Shown here: positions 19,113-27,565 of the stretch, piece after piece
How the letters are laid out: every line of letters begins with the position of its first letter
Numbering within the stretch: position 1 is the stretch's first letter
Assembly: GCF_042684485.1 (NCBI RefSeq)
Contig: NZ_JBHULM010000007.1
Coordinates: forward strand, 620,001 to 684,000
Length of the DNA: 64,000 bases
Source of the DNA: Oceanihabitans gracilariae
GTDB lineage: Bacteria; Bacteroidota; Bacteroidia; Flavobacteriales; Flavobacteriaceae
Direction of reading: 5' to 3'
Notes under the pieces: model-generated
Told to the model about the DNA's origin: nothing
Databases searched by the model: none
The model's input: the letters and a program-made list of their open reading frames with translations, nothing else
Made by a program: the position numbers and the translations under genes

Positions 19113-19130
19113 GGTATCAAAATTACCTAA

Positions 19131-19580
19131 ATGAAAGATGCAACAATAGATTATATACTAAGAACAACTTGGTTAGCTGTTACCAAAATGTATAATGAAG
19201 AAGCGTCAAAATTTGATAGCACTATGGCTACAGGTTTTGCATTACTTAGTATAGACCCAATAAATGGTACACCATCTACTTCTCTTGGTCCAAAAATGGG
19301 AATGGAAGCAACCAGTCTTTCTCGTACTTTAAAAAACATGGAAAAAAGAGGTTTAATCATTAGAAAACCTAATCCTGAAGATGGTCGTGGCGTACTTATT
19401 TTTTTAACCGAATTTGGGGTTAAAAAAAGAAACTACTCTAAAGAAAAAGTACTAACCTTTAATGAAGCAATAAAAAACAATGTAACACCAGAAGAATTAG
19501 AAAATTTTCAAAAAGTAGCTGAAGTCATCAACAATATGATTTCAAATAAAAAGATTTACAATAAAAAGAACACACTTTAA
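19131..19580 (+). CDS. MarR-family transcriptional regulator of the beta-oxidation genes
   Basis: 149 residues with a winged helix-turn-helix. The recognition-helix region is GMEATSLSRTLKNMEKRGLI and the wing is RKPNPEDGRGVLIFLTEFG, both typical of MarR proteins. It is followed after 7 bases by the HADH/ECH gene, so it is probably an autoregulated repressor of fatty-acid degradation that responds to an acyl-CoA or fatty acid. That ligand assignment is inferred from context only. Confidence 0.85.
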   Translation: MKDATIDYILRTTWLAVTKMYNEEASKFDSTMATGFALLSIDPINGTPSTSLGPKMGMEATSLSRTLKNMEKRGLIIRKPNPEDGRGVLIFLTEFGVKKRNYSKEKVLTFNEAIKNNVTPEELENFQKVAEVINNMISNKKIYNKKNTL

Positions 19581-19587
19581 AACAAAT

Positions 19588-21996
19588 ATGAGCAAACGTA
19601 GAATTAAAAAGGTAGCAATTGTAGGTTCCGGAATTATGGGATCAGGAATTGCCTGTCACTTCGCCAATATTGGTGTAGATGTATTATTATTAGACATTGT
19701 TCCTAGAGAACTAAACGACAAAGAAAAAGCTAAAGGATTAACTTTAGAAGACAAAGTCGTAAGAAACAGATTAGTTAATGACGCTTTAAAAGCATCGTTA
19801 AAATCTAAACCCTCTCCTATTTACAGTCAAGCTTTTGCAAGTCGTATTACCACAGGTAATTTAGAAGACGATATTGCTAAAGTTGCTGATGTAGATTGGA
19901 TTATGGAAGTTGTAGTAGAAAGGTTGGATATTAAACAACAAGTTTTTGAAAAACTAGAAAAATACAGAACTCCAGGAACCCTAATTACATCAAACACTTC
20001 AGGAATTCCAATTAAATTCATGAACGAAGGACGTAGCGAAGATTTCCAGAAACATTTCTGCGGAACACACTTCTTTAATCCTGCACGTTACTTAAAATTA
20101 TTTGAAATCATTCCTGGACCAAAAACAGATGCTTCTGTTCTTGAGTTTTTAAATGAATATGGCGAAAAATTCTTAGGAAAAACCTCTGTTGTTGCTAAAG
20201 ATACTCCTGCTTTTATAGGAAACAGAATTGGTATTTTCAGCATTCAAAGTTTATTTCACGCAGTAAAAGATTTAGATTTAACTATTGAAGAAGTAGATAA
20301 ATTATCAGGACCAGTAATTGGTCGTCCTAAATCGGCAACCTTCCGTACAGTAGATGTGGTTGGTTTAGATACTTTGGTTCACGTAGCAAACGGAATTAGA
20401 GAAAACTGTCCAAATGACGAACGTTTAGAGTTGTTTGAATTACCAGATTTCATCAATACCATGATGGAAAACAAATGGTTAGGAAGTAAAACAAAACAAG
20501 GTTTTTACAAAAAAAGTGTTTCTGCCGAAGGGAAAAAAGAAATTCTTTCACTGGACCTAAACACCTTAGAATATCGTTCTGCTAAAAAAGCAAAATTTGC
20601 TACTTTAGAAATGACTAAAACTATTGATAAAGTAGTAGATCGTTTTAAAGTATTAGTTAAAGGAAAAGATAAAGCGGGTGAATTTTACAGAAAAAGCTTT
20701 ACTGCTTTATTTGCTTACGTATCCAATCGTATTCCTGAAATTTCAGACGAGCTTTATAAAATTGATGATGCCATGAAAGCTGGTTTCGGTTGGCAACATG
20801 GTCCTTTCCAAATTTGGGATGCTATTGGTGTAGAAAAAGGAATCGAATTAATGAAAGCCGAAGGTTTAGAACCTGCTGCTTGGGTTAATGACATGATTGC
20901 TTCAGGAAATACTTCCTTTTATACAGTAAAAGAAGGTGCTTCTTATTATTATGATATTCCTTCAAAAAAACAAACAAAAATTCCTGGTCAAGATGCATTT
21001 ATCATCTTAGATAATATTAGAAAAACAAACGAAGTATTTAAAAATTCTGGTGTTGTTATTGAAGATTTAGGTGACGGAATACTAAACGTAGAATTCCAAT
21101 CTAAAATGAATACCATTGGTGGAGACGTTCTTGCAGGTTTAAATAAAGGTATTGATTTAGCTGAAAAAGATTTTGCTGGATTAATAGTTGGTAACCAAGC
21201 GGCAAACTTCTCTGTAGGTGCAAACATCGGAATGATTTTTATGATGGCTGCAGAACAAGAGTATGACGAGCTTAATATGGCTATTAAATACTTCCAAGAT
21301 ACTATGATGCGTATGCGCTACTCCTCTATTCCAACTATCTCTGCTCCTCACGGAATGGCTTTAGGTGGTGGTTGTGAGTTATCACTTCACGCAGATAAAG
21401 TAGTTGCAGCAGCAGAAACATACATGGGACTTGTAGAGTTTGGTGTTGGTGTTATTCCTGGTGGTGGAGGTTCTAAAGAAATGGCGTTAAGAGCACAAGA
21501 CCTTTTTCAAAAAGGAGATGTACAACTTAATGTTTTACAAGAGCATTTCTTAACTATTGGTATGGCAAAAGTATCTACTTCAGCTTATGAAGCATTCGAT
21601 TTAAACTTACTACAAAAAGGAAAAGATGTCGTTGTAGTTAATAAAGATCGCCAAATAGCAGTTGCCAAACAACACGCTATGTTAATGGCTAACGCTGGTT
21701 ATACACAACCTGTAAAACGCAAAGACATAAAAGTACTTGGTAAACAAGCTTTAGGTATGTTTTTAGTAGGAACTGACTCTATGCAAGACTCTAATTACAT
21801 TTCAGAGCACGATATGAAAATTGCTAATAAATTAGCGTACGTAATGGCTGGTGGTGATTTATCAGAACCAACTTTAGTTAACGAACAGTATTTATTAGAT
21901 CTAGAGCGTGAAGCATTCCTTTCTCTTTGTACTGAAAGAAAAACATTAGAAAGAATTCAACACATGTTAACCAAAGGGAAACCATTAAGAAATTAG
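19588..21996 (+). CDS. 3-hydroxyacyl-CoA dehydrogenase / enoyl-CoA hydratase fusion (FadB-type)
   Basis: 802 residues. The N-terminal half is the dehydrogenase, with the NAD site KVAIVGSGIMGSGIACHFAN (about residues 8-27) and its C-terminal dimerisation domains up to about 440. The C-terminal part (about 470-690) is a crotonase fold, with oxyanion-hole regions around NFSVGANIGMI and GMALGGGCELSL. The dehydrogenase-first order is the reverse of E. coli FadB. It performs hydration and NAD-dependent oxidation, the middle two steps of beta-oxidation, and should partner the thiolase downstream. The stop codon lies inside an octamer repeat tract that leads into the inserted S23-type gene. Confidence 0.92.
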   Translation: MSKRRIKKVAIVGSGIMGSGIACHFANIGVDVLLLDIVPRELNDKEKAKGLTLEDKVVRNRLVNDALKASLKSKPSPIYSQAFASRITTGNLEDDIAKVADVDWIMEVVVERLDIKQQVFEKLEKYRTPGTLITSNTSGIPIKFMNEGRSEDFQKHFCGTHFFNPARYLKLFEIIPGPKTDASVLEFLNEYGEKFLGKTSVVAKDTPAFIGNRIGIFSIQSLFHAVKDLDLTIEEVDKLSGPVIGRPKSATFRTVDVVGLDTLVHVANGIRENCPNDERLELFELPDFINTMMENKWLGSKTKQGFYKKSVSAEGKKEILSLDLNTLEYRSAKKAKFATLEMTKTIDKVVDRFKVLVKGKDKAGEFYRKSFTALFAYVSNRIPEISDELYKIDDAMKAGFGWQHGPFQIWDAIGVEKGIELMKAEGLEPAAWVNDMIASGNTSFYTVKEGASYYYDIPSKKQTKIPGQDAFIILDNIRKTNEVFKNSGVVIEDLGDGILNVEFQSKMNTIGGDVLAGLNKGIDLAEKDFAGLIVGNQAANFSVGANIGMIFMMAAEQEYDELNMAIKYFQDTMMRMRYSSIPTISAPHGMALGGGCELSLHADKVVAAAETYMGLVEFGVGVIPGGGGSKEMALRAQDLFQKGDVQLNVLQEHFLTIGMAKVSTSAYEAFDLNLLQKGKDVVVVNKDRQIAVAKQHAMLMANAGYTQPVKRKDIKVLGKQALGMFLVGTDSMQDSNYISEHDMKIANKLAYVMAGGDLSEPTLVNEQYLLDLEREAFLSLCTERKTLERIQHMLTKGKPLRN

Positions 21997-22016
21997 ACAG
22001 ATAGACAGTTAGACAC
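21993..22016 (+). repeat. Three tandem octamers (WTAGACAS) between fadB-type gene and S23-type gene
   Basis: Units TTAGACAG, ATAGACAG and TTAGACAC sit head to tail, starting one base before the stop codon of the preceding gene. Further degenerate TAGA units follow up to about 22036. They belong to the border of the inserted four-helix-bundle gene. Confidence 0.6.
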
Positions 22017-22023
22017 TAGATTA

Positions 22024-22035
22024 TAGACGAATAGA
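22024..22035. repeat. Left imperfect inverted repeat flanking the S23-type gene
   Basis: TAGACGAATAGA here and, in inverse orientation, TAGACGACTAGA at 22434-22445: 11 of 12 positions agree. The two bracket the S23-type gene. Confidence 0.5.
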
Positions 22036-22047
22036 GTTTCAAACAAG

Positions 22048-22407
22048 ATGGGAAGACATAATTTTAAAAAATTAAAAGTTTGGCAAGATGCAATTGCACT
22101 AGTTAGTGACAATTACAAATTGACTAGATCTTTTCCCGAAATAGAGAAATTCAATTTAGTTAGCCAAATGAATAGATGTGCAGTTTCTATACCTTCAAAT
22201 ATTTCAGAAGGTTCAAGTAAAAGCACAAATAGACATTTCAAAAAGTATTTAGAGAATAGTCTAGGTTCAGCTTTCGAATGGGAAACACAGTTAATTGTTT
22301 CTTACAATGAAAGGTATTTAAACAAAAATAAGTTTGAAGAGTTAGAAAATAAAATATCTCAGATTCAAAAAATGTTAGGAAAATTTATCGATAATTTAGA
22401 AGAATAA
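22048..22407 (+). CDS. Four-helix-bundle protein, 23S rRNA intervening-sequence (S23) type
   Basis: 119 residues, predicted all-helical. The N-terminus (FKKLKVWQDAIALVSDNYKLT), the centre (SQMNRCAVSIPSNISEGSSK) and the C-terminal pair of helices are characteristic of the S23/IVP family. Genes of this family were first seen inside intervening sequences of 23S rRNA, but in Bacteroidota they are widely scattered outside rRNA; the molecular role is not known. Here it lies between two beta-oxidation genes, bordered by short repeats (21993-22016, 22024-22035, 22434-22445). This suggests insertion of a small mobile cassette rather than a role in fatty-acid metabolism. Confidence 0.88.
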   Translation: MGRHNFKKLKVWQDAIALVSDNYKLTRSFPEIEKFNLVSQMNRCAVSIPSNISEGSSKSTNRHFKKYLENSLGSAFEWETQLIVSYNERYLNKNKFEELENKISQIQKMLGKFIDNLEE

Positions 22408-22433
22408 TAACGACACAGAGAATAAGTCTAATT

Positions 22434-22445
22434 TCTAGTCGTCTA
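22434..22445. repeat. Right imperfect inverted repeat flanking the S23-type gene
   Basis: TCTAGTCGTCTA, the inverse of the left copy at 22024-22035 with one mismatch. It continues into further TCTAGATTC units up to about 22457. Confidence 0.5.
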
Positions 22446-22481
22446 GATTCTAGATTCTTTTTTCAAAAAACAAATAGAACT

Positions 22482-23675
22482 ATGAACAAACAAGCATATA
22501 TAGTAAAAGCATATAGAACCGCAGTTGGTAAAGCACCAAAAGGCGTGTTCCGTTTTAAAAGAACAGATGAATTGGCTGCAGAAACCATCAAACACATGAT
22601 GAAAGAGTTGCCAAATTTAGACCCTAAGCGTATTGACGATGTAATTGTTGGTAACGCAATGCCCGAAGGTTCACAAGGATTAAATATGGCACGTTTAATC
22701 TCTTTAATGGGATTAGATATTGTAGATGTTCCTGGTGTAACCGTTAACCGTTTTTGCTCTTCTGGAGTAGAAACTATTGGTATGGCAACGGCAAAAATAC
22801 AAGCCGGAATGGCAGATTGTATTATTGCTGGTGGTGCAGAAAGCATGAGTAGTGTACCAATGACTGGTTTTAAACCAGAATTAAACTACGATATTGTAAA
22901 AGCTGGCCATGAAGATTATTATTGGGGAATGGGAAATACGGCAGAAGCTGTTGCTAAACAGTTTAACGTATCTCGTGAAGACCAAGATGAATTTGCATAC
23001 AATTCACACATGAAAGCGTTAAAAGCGCAAGCTGAAGATCGTTTTCAAGACCAAATAGTACCTATTGAAGTAGAACAAACTTATGTTGACGCTAACGGAA
23101 AAAAAGCAACAAAATCATACACAGTAACTAAAGATGAAGGTCCTAGAAAAGGAACTAGCAAAGAAGCTTTAGCAAAACTTAGAGCAGTATTTGCTGCTGG
23201 AGGAAGTGTTACTGCTGGTAACTCGTCGCAAATGAGTGATGGTGCTGCCTTTGTAATGGTAATGAGTGAAGACATGGTGAAAGAACTAGGTTTAGAACCA
23301 ATTGCTAGAATGGTGAACTATGCTGCTGCAGGTGTTGAACCTCGTATCATGGGAATTGGACCAGTAAAAGCAATCCCGAAAGCATTAAAACAAGCAGGAT
23401 TAAAACAAGATGATTTAGGCTTAATTGAATTAAACGAAGCATTTGCATCACAATCTTTAGCAGTAATTAGAGAGTTACATCTTAATCCAGATATTATTAA
23501 CGTAAATGGTGGTGCTATTGCACTTGGACATCCATTAGGATGTACTGGAGCAAAACTATCTGTACAACTTTTTGATGAAATGCGTAAGCGTGACATGAAA
23601 GGAAAATATGGTGCAGTTACCATGTGTGTTGGTACAGGACAAGGTGCTTGTGGAATATTTGAATTCTTAAATTAG
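22482..23675 (+). CDS. Acetyl-CoA acyltransferase (thiolase, FadA-type)
   Basis: 397 residues of the thiolase I/II family, cleaving 3-ketoacyl-CoA to acetyl-CoA and a shortened acyl-CoA. The acylated cysteine is in VNRFCSSGVETIGMA (about residue 90), the histidine motif is LNEAFASQS, and the C-terminal active site has GGAIALGHPLGCTGA and CVGTGQGACGIFE with the second catalytic cysteine. It is separated from the HADH/ECH gene only by the S23-type insertion, and it should form a complex with that protein. Confidence 0.94.
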   Translation: MNKQAYIVKAYRTAVGKAPKGVFRFKRTDELAAETIKHMMKELPNLDPKRIDDVIVGNAMPEGSQGLNMARLISLMGLDIVDVPGVTVNRFCSSGVETIGMATAKIQAGMADCIIAGGAESMSSVPMTGFKPELNYDIVKAGHEDYYWGMGNTAEAVAKQFNVSREDQDEFAYNSHMKALKAQAEDRFQDQIVPIEVEQTYVDANGKKATKSYTVTKDEGPRKGTSKEALAKLRAVFAAGGSVTAGNSSQMSDGAAFVMVMSEDMVKELGLEPIARMVNYAAAGVEPRIMGIGPVKAIPKALKQAGLKQDDLGLIELNEAFASQSLAVIRELHLNPDIINVNGGAIALGHPLGCTGAKLSVQLFDEMRKRDMKGKYGAVTMCVGTGQGACGIFEFLN

Positions 23676-23685
23676 AATAATAAAA

Positions 23686-23756
23686 CTGTCCGGTCGAGCG
23701 TAGTCGAGACCTTATGGATCGGACAATATTAAAAAAGTTCTCGACTGCGCTCGAAC
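23686..23756. repeat. REP-like inverted repeat element between thiolase and acyl-CoA dehydrogenase genes
   Basis: Two 20-bp GC-rich blocks in an otherwise AT-rich region: 23692-23711 and 23737-23756. The second, read in reverse complement, matches the first at 17 of 20 positions (core TCGAGCG(T/C)AGTCGAGA). Outer GTCCG (23688-23692) and CGGAC (23720-23724) bracket the first block. Elements with this core are, to my memory, dispersed in flavobacterial genomes. Confidence 0.7.
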
Positions 23757-23794
23757 ATACAATTATTAATAAAAAACTAATACAATACTATAAA

Positions 23795-25603
23795 ATGGAA
23801 GCAACTGAAAAAGACATCTTAAGAGGAGGTCAATTCTTAGTAAAAGAAACAAAATGTGAAGACGTGTTTACTCCTGAAGATTTTTCAGAAGAACAAACCA
23901 TGATGAAAGATGCTGTAATGGAGTTCAACGAACGTGAAATCATTGCAAATAAACCAAGATTTGAAGCAAAAGACTATGCATTAACAGAAGAAGTGATGCG
24001 TAAAGCTGGTGAATTAGGTTTTTTAGGTGTTGCAGTTCCTGAAGCTTATGATGGTTTAGGAATGGGGTTTGTTTCTACGGTTTTAACTTGTGATTATATT
24101 TCTTCTGGTACTGGTTCTTTCAGTACTGCTTTTGGTGCACATACAGGTATTGGTACTATGCCAATTACATTATATGGTACCGAAGAACAAAAACAAAAAT
24201 ACGTGCCTAAATTAGCTACTGGTGAGTGGTTTGGTGCTTACTGTTTAACAGAACCTGGTGCAGGATCTGATGCTAACTCTGGTAAAACTACAGCAGAACT
24301 TTCAGCTGATGGAAAATCGTATAAAATTAACGGACAAAAAATGTGGATCTCTAATGCAGGTTTCTGTAGCTTGATGATTGTTTTTGCTCGTATTGAAAAC
24401 GATAAAAATATTACAGGTTTTATTGTTGAGTATGATAAAGAAAATCCTAACGGAATTACTTTAGGGGAAGAAGAACACAAATTAGGTATTCGTGCCTCTT
24501 CTACACGACAAGTATTTTTTAATGATACTGTTGTTCCTGTTGAAAATATGTTAGCGGGTCGTGGTGAAGGTTTTAAAATTGCAATGAATGCATTAAACGT
24601 TGGTCGTATTAAACTAGCAGCTGCTTGTTTAGATTCGCAAAGAAGAATTTTAACCACTGCAGTAACCTATGCTAATGAGCGTAAACAATTTAAAACACCT
24701 ATTGCAGATTTTGGTGCTATTAAAACCAAATTAGCAGAAATGGCTGCTAGCGCTTATGCTGGTGAATCTGCAACCTATAGAGCTGCTAAAAATATTGAAG
24801 ATAGAATTGCTTTAAGAGTTGCTAGTGGTAACTCGCATCAAGAAGCAGAACTTAAAGGTGTAGAAGAATACGCTATAGAATGTTCTATTTTAAAAGTTGC
24901 TGTGTCTGAAGATGTACAAAACTGTGCAGATGAAGGTATTCAAATTTTTGGAGGAATGGGATTCTCTGAAGAAACTCCTATGGAAGCTGCATGGAGAGAT
25001 GCTAGAATTGCTCGTATCTACGAAGGTACTAACGAAATCAATAGAATGCTAACCGTTGGTATGCTTGTTAAAAAAGCAATGAAAGGTCATGTAGACTTAT
25101 TAGGTCCTGCTCAAAAAGTGCAAGAAGAACTAATGGGTATTCCTTCTTTTGATACTCCTGATTATTCCGAATTATTTTCAGAAGAAAAAGAAATGATCAA
25201 GAAATTGAAAAAAGCATTTTTAATGGTTGCTGGTGGTGCTGTTCAAAAATACGGACAAAACCTTGAAGATCACCAACAATTACTTATTGCTGCTGCAGAT
25301 ATTTTAATTGAAATATACATGGCTGAGTCTGCCATTTTAAGAACAGAGAAAAACGTAAAACGCACTAGCGAAAAAGAGCAATCTGCTCAAATTGCAATGG
25401 CTAAATTATATTTATATCATGCTGTAGATATTGTAGAAGAAAAAGGAAAAGAAAGTATTATTTCTTTTGCCGAAGGTGACGAACAACGTATGATGTTAAT
25501 GGGACTTAAACGTTTTACAAAATATGCAAACTATCCAGATATTGTAGATTTACGTATCGAGATTGCCGAAAAAGTAAAAGCAGAAAACAAATACTGTTTT
25601 TAA
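23795..25603 (+). CDS. Acyl-CoA dehydrogenase (long-form)
   Basis: 602 residues from ATG 23795. A longer frame from ATG 23714 would begin inside the REP-like element and adds 27 residues without family likeness, so it is rejected. FAD-dependent dehydrogenase for the first beta-oxidation step. The N-terminal domain has WFGAYCLTEPGAGSDANSG (substrate/FAD loop), the middle domain MWISNAGFC, and the C-terminal helical domain the YEGTNEINRML motif holding the usual catalytic glutamate region. The extra C-terminal domain of about 150 residues places it with very-long-chain-type enzymes. It is the last gene of the operon, ahead of a terminator. Confidence 0.93.
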   Translation: MEATEKDILRGGQFLVKETKCEDVFTPEDFSEEQTMMKDAVMEFNEREIIANKPRFEAKDYALTEEVMRKAGELGFLGVAVPEAYDGLGMGFVSTVLTCDYISSGTGSFSTAFGAHTGIGTMPITLYGTEEQKQKYVPKLATGEWFGAYCLTEPGAGSDANSGKTTAELSADGKSYKINGQKMWISNAGFCSLMIVFARIENDKNITGFIVEYDKENPNGITLGEEEHKLGIRASSTRQVFFNDTVVPVENMLAGRGEGFKIAMNALNVGRIKLAAACLDSQRRILTTAVTYANERKQFKTPIADFGAIKTKLAEMAASAYAGESATYRAAKNIEDRIALRVASGNSHQEAELKGVEEYAIECSILKVAVSEDVQNCADEGIQIFGGMGFSEETPMEAAWRDARIARIYEGTNEINRMLTVGMLVKKAMKGHVDLLGPAQKVQEELMGIPSFDTPDYSELFSEEKEMIKKLKKAFLMVAGGAVQKYGQNLEDHQQLLIAAADILIEIYMAESAILRTEKNVKRTSEKEQSAQIAMAKLYLYHAVDIVEEKGKESIISFAEGDEQRMMLMGLKRFTKYANYPDIVDLRIEIAEKVKAENKYCF

Positions 25604-25624
25604 ATACTACGGATTATTAAAATT

Positions 25625-25657
25625 AAAAACCACTTCAAATTGAAGTGGTTTTTTTAT
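25625..25657. terminator. Bidirectional terminator between beta-oxidation operon and GH15 gene
   Basis: 12-bp stem (25625-25636 with 25642-25653), 5-base loop, then a T-run. The genes on both sides converge on it. Confidence 0.85.
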
Positions 25658-25683
25658 TGCTATATTACTTAAATGCTAAAAAA

Positions 25684-27483
25684 CTAACTTATAATGCCTT
25701 TTACTCGCTCTTCTGCAGTTACATTAGATAAATTAATAGCTGTTTCAATTAATGCTAAATGCGAATACGCTTGCGGAAAGTTTCCTAATAAACGTTTGGT
25801 TTTAAAATCAATATCTTCACTAAACAAGCCTAAGTGATTACCATAACATAATAGTTTTTCAAATTGTTCTGTGGCTTTTTGCTCCTCTCCTATCTTATAT
25901 AAACTATTAATAAACCAAAAAGTACAAATAGTAAAAGATGATGAAGGCAAACCAAAATCATCTTTATTTTTATATCTATATAGTAATCCTTCATAACAAA
26001 GGTTTTGCTCAATAGCTTTAACTGTACTTACAAACTTTGGGTGTTTGGCATCAATAAAACCATAAGACTCCATGAGTAAAACAGAAGCATCTAAATCTGG
26101 TGAGTTATAAGCTTGGGTAAATGCTTGTACTTTTTCGTTCCATGCATTTTCCATAATATCTTTGCGTATTTCCTCTTCTAAAGCTTCCCATTTTGGCAAC
26201 TTAGAGGTTTTCCCTAAAAGCTTAGATACCTTAATGGCCTTGTCAACTGCTGTCCAACAAAGGACTTTAGAAAAAGTAAAATGTTGATCGCCTTCTCTAA
26301 ACTCCCAAATACCTTTATCTGGTTCTTGCCAATGCTTACTAACCACCCAAACTATACCTTTGGTCATGGTCCACAGCTCTTCACCATTATCAATATCATT
26401 ACTAAAGTTAAGTAGTAATTGATGAATAACATCCATTAAAATACCATAAATATCATTCTGTTTTTGCATATAAGCAGCGTTTCCTACTCTAACAGGACTT
26501 GAGCCTTTATATCCAGAAAGATGATCTAAAGATTCTTCGGTAAGTTTCTTTTCTCCACTAATACCATACATAATTTGTAATTTCTCATCTTTATCTGGCA
26601 TTAAATCAATAATAAACCTAAGGTAGCGTCGTGCTATATTTTTATGCCCAAGTTGAGACATTACCTTAATTACCATAGAGGCATCTCGAATCCAACAAAA
26701 ACGATAATCCCAATTTCTAACTTCACCAATAGTTTCTGGCAAAGACGTAGTTGCTGCTGCTAAAACAGCTCCCGTTTTATCGTAACTCAATAACTTTAAA
26801 GTCATTGCACTACGCGATATTTGTTCGTTGTACTTTTTATATGTTGGTGTGCGTTCTAACCAATTTAACCAGTATACTTTAGTACGTTCATACTCTAAAC
26901 TTGCATATTTTAAATGCGGAACAAATAGTTTTTCATTATAACCTGCCAAGAAAAAATGATCGGCATCTATACTTATTGTATCCCCATTTAATACTGCTTC
27001 TTTATCTAAATCGGTATACAAAAATAAGGTGTCATAAGTGTCTTCATTATTCAAACTCACAATAAAATCATCTTTTACATAGGTTGAAGTAACCCCTTTT
27101 GCATATTCTAATTTAGGATCATAAGCAACCTGTAGTTCTGGTTTTCCTGAAACGTATTTTATATATCTAATAAATTCTGGAGGCGAATGGTAAGTTCCGT
27201 TTGGTTTATGATATCTTGGCATAAAGTCAATAACTTCAAAAACATCATTGTCTTTACTAAAACGCGTAACTAAAATAGCTGTATTTTCTTGATAAAATTG
27301 TTCGGTAGTATAACCTTCATCTACCTCAAAACCAAAGCTCCCTCCTATTTCATCATCTAACAGCTTTGCGAATACAGATGCAGAATCAAATTTGGGTAAA
27401 CAACACCAATCTATGGATGCTTTTTTGGACACTAAAGCGGCACTTCTACAATTTCCTATAATTCCGTAATCTAAATTATTCAT
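25684..27483 (-). CDS. Glycoside hydrolase family 15 protein (glucoamylase/trehalase-like)
   Basis: About 599 residues from ATG 27483. A further upstream ATG at 27519 adds twelve residues that do not match the family start NNLDYGIIGNCRSAAL. The C-terminal (alpha/alpha)6 barrel carries VRNWDYRFCWIRDASM (catalytic-domain signature) and, later, ELWTMTKGIVWVV, DKGIWEFR and FGLPSSSFTICTFW. No signal peptide, so cytoplasmic. Family 15 includes glucoamylases, glucodextranases and trehalases. The divergent neighbour makes trehalose, so trehalose or a related glucan is the likely substrate, but this is not proven. Confidence 0.85.
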   Translation of the reverse strand: MNNLDYGIIGNCRSAALVSKKASIDWCCLPKFDSASVFAKLLDDEIGGSFGFEVDEGYTTEQFYQENTAILVTRFSKDNDVFEVIDFMPRYHKPNGTYHSPPEFIRYIKYVSGKPELQVAYDPKLEYAKGVTSTYVKDDFIVSLNNEDTYDTLFLYTDLDKEAVLNGDTISIDADHFFLAGYNEKLFVPHLKYASLEYERTKVYWLNWLERTPTYKKYNEQISRSAMTLKLLSYDKTGAVLAAATTSLPETIGEVRNWDYRFCWIRDASMVIKVMSQLGHKNIARRYLRFIIDLMPDKDEKLQIMYGISGEKKLTEESLDHLSGYKGSSPVRVGNAAYMQKQNDIYGILMDVIHQLLLNFSNDIDNGEELWTMTKGIVWVVSKHWQEPDKGIWEFREGDQHFTFSKVLCWTAVDKAIKVSKLLGKTSKLPKWEALEEEIRKDIMENAWNEKVQAFTQAYNSPDLDASVLLMESYGFIDAKHPKFVSTVKAIEQNLCYEGLLYRYKNKDDFGLPSSSFTICTFWFINSLYKIGEEQKATEQFEKLLCYGNHLGLFSEDIDFKTKRLLGNFPQAYSHLALIETAINLSNVTAEERVKGIIS

Positions 27484-27565
27484 TAATTTTTTTGTTTTAA
27501 ATGATGGTATAACTTGCAATTTCTTTAAATTAACGAAAATCTATAAAACCAACCAAAATATTAGT

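Noticed and set aside
23714..23794. Longer N-terminus for the acyl-CoA dehydrogenase from an upstream ATG
   Set aside because: These 27 codons run through the REP-like inverted repeat and have no family likeness; ATG 23795 gives the expected start.
24238..24657. 139-codon minus-strand frame within the acyl-CoA dehydrogenase gene
   Set aside because: Shadow of a highly conserved enzyme gene, with no start context or recognisable domain.
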